This document shows, piece by piece, positions 51,001-63,000 of a stretch of 64,000 nt of DNA. Position 1 is the first letter of the stretch; each line of letters begins with the position of its first letter. The stretch is from the NCBI GenBank assembly GCA_030913385.1, contig CP133159.1, forward strand, positions 1,572,584 to 1,636,583, read 5' to 3'. The notes under the pieces were generated by a model that did no database searches, had not been told where the DNA came from, and saw only the letters and a program-made list of their open reading frames with translations. The stretch is from Cytophagaceae bacterium ABcell3 (GTDB taxonomy: Bacteria; Bacteroidota; Bacteroidia; Cytophagales; Cytophagaceae). Made by a program: the position numbers and the translations under genes.

Positions 51001-54000
51001 CGGAGCCGTCAGAAACTTTAACTGCATCGACCGAAGAAACAGATGTTAACTGCTACGGCGGAACAGACGGTGAGATTACGGTGACCGCACAAGGTGGTAC
51101 TGAGCCTTATGTTTATATCATTGACGGCACTGAGCAATCAAGCAACACCTTCACAGACCTATCAGCCGGAACTTATGAGATCCAGGTAAGGGACGAGAAC
51201 GGTTGTGAACTAGAGACTGCACTATCTGTCATTATCGCAGAACCTTCTGAGACCTTAACTGCTTCGACAGAAGAAACCGACGTTAACTGCTACGGCGGAA
51301 CTGACGGTGAGATCACGGTAACCGCGCAAGGCGGTACTGAGCCGTACACCTTTATAATAGATGGCACCGAGCAGTCAAGCAACACTTTCACGGATCTTGC
51401 TGCCGGAACTTACGAAATCCAGGTAAGGGACGAGAACGGCTGCGAGTTGGAGACAGCGATTTCTGTAGAGATCACAGAACCTTCTGAAACTTTAACCGCT
51501 TCGACTGAGGAAACGGACGTTAACTGTTATGGCGGATCGGACGGAGAGATCACGGTAACGGCACAAGGTGGAACTGAGCCATATGTCTTTATAATAGATG
51601 GTTCTGAGCAATCCAGTAATGTATTTACTGACTTGTCAGCCGGAACTTATGAGATCCAGGTGAGGGACGATAACGGTTGTGAGTTGGAGACGGCACTTTC
51701 TGTAGAGATCACCGAGCCATCAGAGACGTTGACTGCTTCAACTGAAGAAACGGATGTTAACTGCTACGGCGGAACTGACGGTGAGATCACGGTAACGGCA
51801 CAAGGCGGTACCGAACCATACACGTATATAATTGATGGCACTGAGCAATCATCAAACACCTTCACTGATCTTGCTGCCGGAACTTATGAAATCCAAGTAA
51901 GGGACGAGAACGGCTGCGAGTTGGAGACTGCACTTTCTGTAGAAATCACCGAGCCATCAGAGACTTTAACTGCTTCGACTGAAGAAACCGACGTTAACTG
52001 CTACGGCGGAACAGACGGAGAGATCACGGTAACGGCACAAGGCGGTACCGAACCATACACCTTTATAATAGATGGAGCTGAGCAATCATCAAACACTTTT
52101 ACTGACCTGTCAGCCGGAACGTATGAAATCCAGGTAAGGGACGAGAACGGCTGCGAGTTGGAGACGGCACTTTCTGTAGAAATCACCGAGCCTTCAGAAA
52201 CTTTAACTGCTTCAACCGAAGAAACCGACGTTAACTGCTTTGGCGGAACAGACGGTGAGATTACGGTGACCGCACAAGGTGGTACTGAGCCTTATGTTTA
52301 TATCATTGACGGCACTGAGCAATCAAGCAACACCTTCACAGACCTATCAGCCGGAACTTATGAGATCCAGGTAAGGGACGAGAACGGTTGTGAACTAGAG
52401 ACTGCACTATCTGTCATTATCGCAGAACCTTCTGAGACCTTAACTGCTTCGACAGAAGAAACCGACGTTAACTGCTACGGCGGAACTGACGGTGAGATCA
52501 CGGTAACCGCGCAAGGCGGTACTGAGCCGTACACCTTTATAATAGATGGCACCGAGCAGTCAAGCAACACTTTCACGGATCTTGCTGCCGGAACTTACGA
52601 AATCCAGGTAAGGGACGAGAACGGCTGCGAGTTGGAGACAGCGATTTCTGTAGAGATCACAGAACCTTCTGAAACTTTAACCGCTTCGACTGAGGAAACG
52701 GACGTTAACTGTTATGGCGGATCGGACGGAGAGATCACGGTAACGGCACAAGGTGGAACTGAGCCATATGTCTTTATAATAGATGGTTCTGAGCAATCCA
52801 GTAATGTATTTACTGACTTGTCAGCCGGAACTTATGAGATCCAGGTGAGGGACGATAACGGTTGTGAGTTGGAGACGGCACTTTCTGTAGAGATCACCGA
52901 GCCATCAGAGACGTTGACTGCTTCAACTGAAGAAACGGATGTTAACTGCTACGGCGGAACTGACGGTGAGATCACGGTAACGGCACAAGGCGGTACCGAA
53001 CCATACACGTATATAATTGATGGCACTGAGCAATCATCAAACACCTTCACTGATCTTGCTGCCGGAACTTATGAAATCCAAGTAAGGGACGAGAACGGCT
53101 GCGAGTTGGAGACTGCACTTTCTGTAGAAATCACCGAGCCATCAGAGACTTTAACTGCTTCGACTGAAGAAACCGACGTTAACTGCTACGGCGGAACAGA
53201 CGGAGAGATCACGGTAACGGCACAAGGCGGTACCGAACCATACACCTTTATAATAGATGGAGCTGAGCAATCATCAAACACTTTTACTGACCTGTCAGCC
53301 GGAACGTATGAAATCCAGGTAAGGGACGAGAACGGCTGCGAGTTGGAGACGGCACTTTCTGTAGAAATCACCGAGCCTTCAGAAACTTTAACTGCTTCAA
53401 CCGAAGAAACCGACGTTAACTGCTTTGGCGGAACAGACGGAGAGATCACGGTAACCGTACAAGGCGGTACTGAGCCGTACACCTTTATAATAGATGGAGC
53501 AGAGCAGTCAAGCAACACTTTCACAGATCTAGCTGCCGGAACGTATGAGATTCAGGTTAGGGACGAGAACAGCTGCGAGTTGGAGACGGCACTTTCTGTA
53601 GAAATCACCGAGCCATCAGAGACTTTAACTGCTTCGACCGAAGAAACAGATGTTAACTGCCACGGCGGAACAGACGGAGAGATCACGGTGACCGCACAAG
53701 GCGGCACAGAACCTTATGTTTATATCATTGACGGCACTGAGCAATCAAGCAACATCTTCACAGACCTATCAGCCGGAACTTATGAAATCCAAGTTAGGGA
53801 CGAGAACGGTTGCGAGTTGGCAACTGCGATTTCTGTAGAGATCACCGAGCCATCAGAGACTTTAACTGCTTCAACCGAAGAAACGGATGTTAACTGTTTC
53901 GGCGGATCTGATGGGGAAATTGCGGTTACTGCGCAAGGCGGAACCGAGCCGTACACCTATATCATAGACGGCACCGAGCAGTCAAGCAATGTTTTCACAG

Positions 54001-57000
54001 ATCTAGCTGCCGGAACTTATGAGATCCAGGTAAGGGACGAAAATGGTTGTGAGTTGGAGACAGCACTTTCCGTCACTATCAATGAGCCTTCAGAAACTTT
54101 AACTGCTTCAACCGAAGAAACCGACGTGAACTGCCACGGCGGAACAGACGGTGAGATCACGGTAACCGCGCAAGGCGGTACTGAGCCTTATGTTTATGTC
54201 ATTGACGGAGCAGAACAGTCAAGCAACACCTTCACAGACCTATCAGCCGGAACTTATGAAATCCAAGTTAGGGACGAGAACGGTTGCGAGTTGGCAACTG
54301 CGATTTCTGTAGAGATCACCGAGCCATCAGAGACTTTAACTGCTTCAACCGAAGAAACGGATGTTAACTGTTTCGGCGGAACAGACGGAGAGATCACGGT
54401 GACCGCACAAGGCGGCACAGAACCTTATGTTTATATCATTGACGGCACTGAGCAATCAAGCAACATCTTCACAGACCTTGCTGCCGGAACTTATGAAATC
54501 CAGGTGAGGGACGAGAACGGTTGCGAGTTGGAGACAACACTTTCAGTAACTATCGCAGAGCCTTCAGAAACTTTAACTGCTTCGACCGAAGAGACCGATG
54601 TAAACTGCCACGGCGGATCAGACGGTGAGATTACGGTAACTGCACAAGGTGGCACAGAACCGTACACCTTTATTATAGACGGCACTGAGCAGTCAAGCAA
54701 CACCTTCACGGATCTTGCTGCCGGAACTTATGAAATCCAAGTTAGGGACGAGAACGGCTGCGAGTTGGAGACGGCACTTTCTGTAGAAATCACCGAGCCA
54801 TCAGAGACTTTAACTGCTTCGACAGAAGAAACCGATGTTAACTGCCACGGCGGAACAGACGGTGAAATCACGGTAACTGCCCAAGGTGGAATCGAGCCAT
54901 ATGTTTATATCATTGACGGCACTGAGCAATCAAGCAATACTTTCTCTGATCTATCAGCTGGAACTTATGAAATTCAGGTAAGGGACGAGAACGGCTGCGA
55001 GTTGGAGACTGCGCTTTCTGTAGAAATTACCGAGCCTTCAGAAACTTTAACTGCTTCAACCGAAGAAACGGATGTTAACTGTTTCGGCGGATCTGATGGG
55101 GAAATTGCGGTTACTGCGCAAGGCGGAACAGAACCGTACATCTATATCATAGATGGCACTGAGCAATCAAGCAACACTTTCACAGATCTAGCTGCCGGAA
55201 CTTACGAAATCCAGGTAAGGGATGAGAACGGTTGCGAGTTGGCGACAGCGCTTTCTGTAGAAATTGCAGAACCGTCAGAAACGTTGACTGCATCAACAGA
55301 AGAAACCGACGTTAACTGCTACGGCGGAACTGACGGTGAGATCACGGTAACCGCGCAAGGTGGAACTGAGCCGTACACCTTTATAATAGATGGCACCGAG
55401 CAGTCAAGCAATACTTTCTCTGACCTATCAGCCGGAACTTATGAAATCCAGGTAAGAGACGAAAATGGCTGCGAGTTGGAGACAGCGATTTCTGTAGAGA
55501 TCACAGAACCTTCTGAAACTTTAACTGCTTCGACTGAAGAAACCGACGTTAACTGCTACGGCGGAACAGACGGTGAGATCACGGTAACCGCGCAAGGTGG
55601 AACTGAGCCGTACACCTTTATAATAGATGGCACCGAGCAGTCAAGCAACACTTTCACGGATCTTGCTGCCGGAACTTACGAGATCCAGGTAAGGGACGAG
55701 AACGGTTGCGAGCTTGCAACAGCACTTTCTGTAGAGATCACAGAGCCATCTGAAACGTTAACCGCTTCGACAGAAGAAACCGACGTTAACTGCTACGGCG
55801 GAACTGACGGTGAGATCACGGTAACTGCCCAAGGCGGAACAGAACCTTATGTTTATATCATTGACGGCACTGAGCAATCAAGCAACACCTTCACAGACCT
55901 ATCAGCCGGAACTTATGAAATCCAGGTGAGGGACGAGAACGGTTGCGAGTTGGAGACGGCACTTTCTGTAGAAATTACTGAGCCTTCTGAGACATTGACT
56001 GCTTCGACCGAAGAAACCGACGTTAACTGCTTCGGCGGAACAGACGGTGAAATCACGGTAACGGCACAAGGCGGTACCGAACCATACACCTTTATAATAG
56101 ATGGAGCTGAGCAGTCATCAAACACTTTTACTGACTTGTCAGCTGGAACTTACGAAATCCAGGTAAGGGACGAGAACGGCTGTGAGTTGGAGACAGTACT
56201 TTCTGTAGAAATTACTGAGCCTTCAGAAACTTTAACTGCTTCAACCGAAGAAACCGACGTTAACTGCTTTGGCGGAACAGACGGAGAGATCACGGTAACC
56301 GCACAAGGTGGAACTGAGCCATATGTCTTTATAATAGATGGTACTGAGCAATCTTCTAATACTTTCACTGACCTAGCTGCCGGAACCTACGAGATCCAGG
56401 TAAGGGACGAGAATGGCTGCGAGTTGGAGACGGCGATTTCTGTCACTATCGCAGAGCCTTCAGAAACTTTAACTGCTTCGACCGAAGAGACCGATGTAAA
56501 CTGCCACGGCGGATCAGACGGTGAGGTTACGGTAACTGCACAAGGCGGCACAGAACCTTATGTTTATATCATTGACGGCACTGAGCAATCAAGCAACATC
56601 TTCACAGACCTATCAGCCGGAACTTATGAAATCCAAGTTAGGGACGAGAACGGTTGCGAGTTGGCAACTGCGATTTCTGTAGAGATCACCGAGCCATCAG
56701 AGACTTTAACTGCTTCAACCGAAGAAACGGATGTTAACTGTTTCGGCGGATCTGATGGGGAAATTGCGGTTACTGCGCAAGGCGGAACCGAGCCGTACAC
56801 CTATATCATAGACGGCACCGAGCAGTCAAGCAATGTTTTCACAGATCTAGCTGCCGGAACTTATGAGATCCAGGTAAGGGACGAAAATGGTTGTGAGTTG
56901 GAGACAGCACTTTCCGTCACTATCAATGAGCCTTCAGAAACTTTAACTGCTTCAACCGAAGAAACCGACGTGAACTGCCACGGCGGAACAGACGGTGAGA

Positions 57001-60000
57001 TCACGGTAACCGCGCAAGGCGGTACTGAGCCTTATGTTTATGTCATTGACGGAGCAGAACAGTCAAGCAACACCTTCACAGACCTATCAGCCGGAACTTA
57101 TGAAATCCAAGTTAGGGACGAGAACGGTTGCGAGTTGGCAACTGCGATTTCTGTAGAGATCACCGAGCCATCAGAGACTTTAACTGCTTCAACCGAAGAA
57201 ACGGATGTTAACTGTTTCGGCGGAACAGACGGAGAGATCACGGTGACCGCACAAGGCGGCACAGAACCTTATGTTTATATCATTGACGGCACTGAGCAAT
57301 CAAGCAACATCTTCACAGACCTTGCTGCCGGAACTTATGAAATCCAGGTGAGGGACGAGAACGGTTGCGAGTTGGAGACAACACTTTCAGTAACTATCGC
57401 AGAGCCTTCAGAAACTTTAACTGCTTCGACCGAAGAGACCGATGTAAACTGCCACGGCGGATCAGACGGTGAGATTACGGTAACTGCACAAGGTGGCACA
57501 GAACCGTACACCTTTATTATAGACGGCACTGAGCAGTCAAGCAACACCTTCACGGATCTTGCTGCCGGAACGTATGAAATCCAGGTAAGGGACGAGAACG
57601 GTTGCGAACTTGAAGCTGCACTTTCTGTAGAAATTACAGAACCTTCTGAAACATTGACTGCTTCGACCGAAGAAACCGACGTTAACTGCTACGGCGGAAC
57701 TGACGGTGAGATCACGGTAACTGCACAAGGTGGCACCGAGCCGTACACCTATATCATTGACGGTACTGAGCAGTCAAACAATACTTTCACAGACCTATCA
57801 GCCGGAACTTATGAGATCCAGGTAAGGGACGAGAACGGTTGCGAACTTGAAACAGCGCTATCTGTAACTATTTCTGAACCTTCAGAAACTTTAACCGCTT
57901 CGACTGAAGAAACAGATGTTAACTGCCACGGCGGATCAGACGGTGAGATTACGGTAACTGCACAAGGTGGCACAGAACCGTACACCTTTATCATAGACGG
58001 CACCGAGCAGTCAAGCAACACCTTCACTGACCTTGCTGCCGGAACTTATGAAATCCAGGTAAGGGACGAGAACGGCTGCGAGTTGGAGACTGCACTTTCT
58101 GTAGAAATCACCGAGCCATCAGAGACTTTAACTGCTTCGACAGAAGAAACGGACGTTAACTGTTATGGCGGATCGGACGGAGAGATCACGGTAACGGCAC
58201 AAGGCGGTACCGAACCATACACGTATATAATTGATGGCACTGAGCAATCAAGCAATACTTTCTCTGATCTATCAGCTGGAACTTATGAAATTCAGGTAAG
58301 GGACGATAACGGTTGCGAGTTGGAGACGGCACTTTCTGTAGAAATCACCGAGCCATCAGAGACTTTAACTGCTTCGACTGAAGAAACCGACGTTAACTGC
58401 TACGGCGGAACTGACGGTGAGATCACGGTAACCGCGCAAGGTGGAACTGAGCCGTACACCTTTATAATAGATGGCACCGAGCAGTCAAGCAACACTTTCA
58501 CGGATCTTGCTGCCGGAACTTACGAAATCCAGGTAAGGGACGAGAACGGCTGCGAGTTGGAGACGGCACTTTCTGTAGAAATCACCGAGCCTTCAGAAAC
58601 TTTAACTGCTTCGACAGAAGAAACCGACGTGAACTGCTACGGCGGAACAGACGGTGAGATCACGGTGACCGCACAAGGTGGTACTGAACCTTATGTTTAT
58701 ATCATTGACGGCACTGAGCAATCAAGCAACATCTTCACAGACCTATCAGCCGGAACTTATGAAATCCAAGTTAGGGACGAGAACGGTTGCGAGTTGGAGA
58801 CGGCACTTTCTGTAGAAATCACAGAGCCATCTGAAACTTTAACCGCTTCGACAGAAGAAACCGACGTTAACTGCTTCGGCGGAACAGACGGTGAGATCAC
58901 GGTAACCGCACAAGGCGGTACTGAACCTTATGTTTATATTATTGACGGCACTGAGCAATCAAGCAACACCTTCACAGACCTATCAGCCGGAACGTATGAA
59001 ATCCAAGTTAGGGACGAGAACGGTTGCGAGTTGGAGACGGCACTTTCTGTAGAAATTACTGAGCCTTCTGAGACATTGACTGCTTCGACCGAAGAAACCG
59101 ACGTTAACTGCTACGGCGGAACTGACGGTGAGATCACGGTAACGGCACAAGGCGGTACCGAACCATACACGTATATAATTGATGGCACTGAGCAATCAAG
59201 CAACACCTTCACAGACCTATCAGCCGGAACTTATGAAATCCAGGTGAGGGACGAGAACGGTTGCGAGTTGGAGACGGCACTTTCTGTAGAAATTACTGAG
59301 CCTTCTGAGACATTGACTGCTTCGACCGAAGAAACCGACGTTAACTGCTTCGGCGGAACAGACGGTGAAATCACGGTAACCGCACAAGGCGGTACCGAAC
59401 CATACACCTTTATAATAGATGGAGCTGAGCAGTCATCAAACACTTTTACTGACTTGTCAGCTGGAACTTACGAAATCCAGGTAAGGGACGAGAACGGCTG
59501 TGAGTTGGAGACAGTACTTTCTGTAGAAATTACTGAGCCTTCTGAAACGTTGACCGCTTCGACAGAAGAAACCGACGTTAACTGCTTTGGCGGAACAGAC
59601 GGAGAGATCACGGTAACCGCACAAGGTGGAACTGAGCCATATGTCTTTATAATAGATGGTACTGAGCAATCTTCTAATACTTTCACTGACCTAGCTGCCG
59701 GAACCTACGAGATCCAGGTAAGGGACGAGAATGGCTGCGAGTTGGAGACGGCGATTTCTGTCACTATCGCAGAGCCTTCAGAAACTTTAACTGCTTCGAC
59801 CGAAGAGACCGATGTAAACTGCCACGGCGGATCAGACGGTGAGGTTACGGTAACTGCACAAGGTGGCACAGAACTGTACACCTTTATTATAGACGGCACT
59901 GAGCAGTCAAGCAACACCTTCACGGATCTTGCTGCCGGAACGTATGAAATCCAGGTAAGGGACGAGAACGGTTGCGAGTTGGAGACTGCGATTTCTGTAG

Positions 60001-63000
60001 AGATCACAGAACCTTCTGAAACTTTAACCGCTTCGACTGAGGAAACGGACGTTAACTGTTATGGTGGAACAGACGGAGAGATCACGGTAACTGCCCAAGG
60101 TGGTACTGAACCATACACCTTTATAATTGACGGCACTGAGCAGTCAAGCAACACCTTCACAGACCTATCAGCCGGAACGTATGAAATCCAGGTAAGGGAC
60201 GAGAACGGTTGCGAGTTGGAGACTGCGATTTCTGTAGAGATCACAGAACCTTCTGAAACTTTAACTGCTTCGACTGAGGAAACGGACGTTAACTGTTATG
60301 GTGGAACAGACGGAGAGATCACGGTAACTGCCCAAGGCGGAACAGAACCTTATGTTTATATCATTGACGGCACTGAGCAATCAAGCAACACCTTCACAGA
60401 CCTATCAGCCGGAACGTATGAAATCCAGGTAAGGGACGAGAACGGCTGCGAGTTGGAGACAGCGCTTTCTGTAGAAATCACCGAGCCGTCAGAGACTTTA
60501 ACCGCTTCAACTGAGGAAACCGACGTTAACTGCTTCGGCGGAACAGACGGTGAAATCACGGTAACCGCACAAGGCGGTACTGAGCCGTACACCTTTATAA
60601 TAGATGGAACAGAGCAATCTTCTAATACTTTCACCGACCTTGCTGCCGGAACGTATGAGATTCAGGTTAGGGACGAGAACGGCTGCGAGTTGGAGACTGC
60701 GATTTCTGTAGAGATCACAGAACCTTCTGAAACTTTAACCGCTTCGACTGAGGAAACGGACGTTAACTGCTTCGGCGGAACAGACGGTGAAATCACGGTA
60801 ACCGCACAAGGCGGTACTGAGCCGTACACCTTTATAATAGATGGAACAGAGCAATCTTCTAATACTTTCACCGACCTTGCTGCCGGAACGTATGAGATTC
60901 AGGTTAGGGACGAGAACGGCTGCGAGTTGGAGACTGCGATTTCTGTAGAGATCACAGAACCTTCTGAAACTTTAACCGCTTCGACTGAAGAAACCGACGT
61001 TAACTGCTTTGGCGGAACAGACGGAGAGATCACGGTAACCGCGCAAGGCGGAACAGAACCTTATGTTTATATCATTGACGGTACTGAGCAATCAAGCAAT
61101 ACTTTCTCTGACCTATCAGCTGGAACTTATGAAATCCAGGTAAGAGACGAAAATGGCTGCGAGTTGGAGACAGCACTTTCTGTCACTATCGGAGAGCCTT
61201 CTGAAACGTTAACTGCTTCGACAGAAGAAACCGACGTTAACTGCTACGGCGGAACAGACGGTGAGATCACGGTAACCGCGCAAGGCGGCACTGAGCCTTA
61301 TGTTTATATCATTGACGGAACAGAGCAGTCCAGCAACACTTTTGTTGACCTAGCTGCCGGAACCTACGAGATTCAGGTTAGGGACGAGAACGGCTGCGAG
61401 TTGGCAACTGCGATTTCTGTAGAAATCACCGAGCCGTCAGAAACGTTAACTGCTTCGACAGAAGAAACCGACGTGAACTGCTACGGCGGAACAGACGGTG
61501 AGATCACGGTAACCGCGCAAGGCGGCACTGAGCCTTATGTTTATATCATTGACGGAGCAGAACAGTCAAGCAACACCTTCACAGATCTTGCTGCCGGAAC
61601 TTACGAAATCCAGGTAAGGGACGAGAACGGCTGTGAGCTTGCAACAGCACTTTCTGTAGAGATTACCGAGCCTTCAGAAACATTGACTGCTTCGACTGAA
61701 GAAACCGACGTTAACTGCTTTGGCGGAACAGACGGTGAGATCACGGTGACCGCACAAGGTGGTACTGAACCTTATGTTTATATCATTGACGGCACTGAGC
61801 AATCAAGCAACATCTTCACAGACCTATCAGCCGGAACTTATGAAATCCAAGTTAGGGACGAGAACGGTTGCGAGTTGGAGACGGCTCTTTCTGTAGAAAT
61901 TACCGAGCCTTCCGAAACATTGACTGCTTCGACTGAAGAAACCGGCGTTAACTGCTTTGGCGGAACAGACGGAGAGATCACGGTAACCGCGCAAGGCGGA
62001 ACAGAACCTTATGTTTATATCATTGACGGTACTGAGCAATCAAGCAATACTTTCTCTGACCTATCAGCTGGAACTTATGAAATCCAGGTAAGAGACGAGA
62101 ACGGCTGCGAGTTGGAGACTGCGCTTTCTGTAGAAATTACCGAGCCTTCAGAAACTTTAACTGCTTCAACCGAAGAGACAGACGTTAACTGCTTTGGCGG
62201 ATCGGACGGAGAGATCACGGTTACTGCGCAAGGCGGAACAGAACCGTACATCTATATCATAGATGGCACTGAGCAATCAAGCAATACTTTCACAGACCTA
62301 GCTGCCGGAACCTATGAGATCCAGGTGAGGGACGAGAACGGCTGCGAGTTGGAGACTGCACTTTCTGTCACTATCGGAGAGCCTTCTGAAACGTTGACCG
62401 CTTCGACTGAAGAAACAGATGTTAACTGCCACGGCGGAACAGACGGAGAAATCACGGTAACGGCGCAAGGCGGTACTGAGCCATACACCTTTATAATAGA
62501 TGGAGCAGAACAGTCAAGCAACACCTTCACGGATCTTGCTGCCGGAACGTATGAAATCCAGGTAAGGGACGAGAACGGTTGCGAGTTGGCAACTGCGATT
62601 TCTGTAGAAATCACCGAGCTGTCAGAAACGTTAACCGCTTCGACAGAAGAAACCGACGTTAACTGCTACGGCGGAACTGACGGTGAGATCACGGTAACTG
62701 CCCAAGGCGGTACCGAGCCGTACACCTTTATAATAGATGGAGCTGAGCAATCATCAAACACTTTTACTGACTTGTCAGCTGGAGCTTACGAGATCCAGGT
62801 AAGGGACGAGAACGGTTGCGAGTTGGAGACGGCACTTTCTGTAGAAATCACAGAGCCATCTGAAACGTTAACCGCTTCGACCGAAGAAACCGACGTTAAC
62901 TGCTACGGCGGAACAGACGGTGAGATCACGGTAACGGCCCAAGGCGGAACAGAACCTTATGTTTATATCATTGACGGCACTGAGCAATCAAGCAACATCT

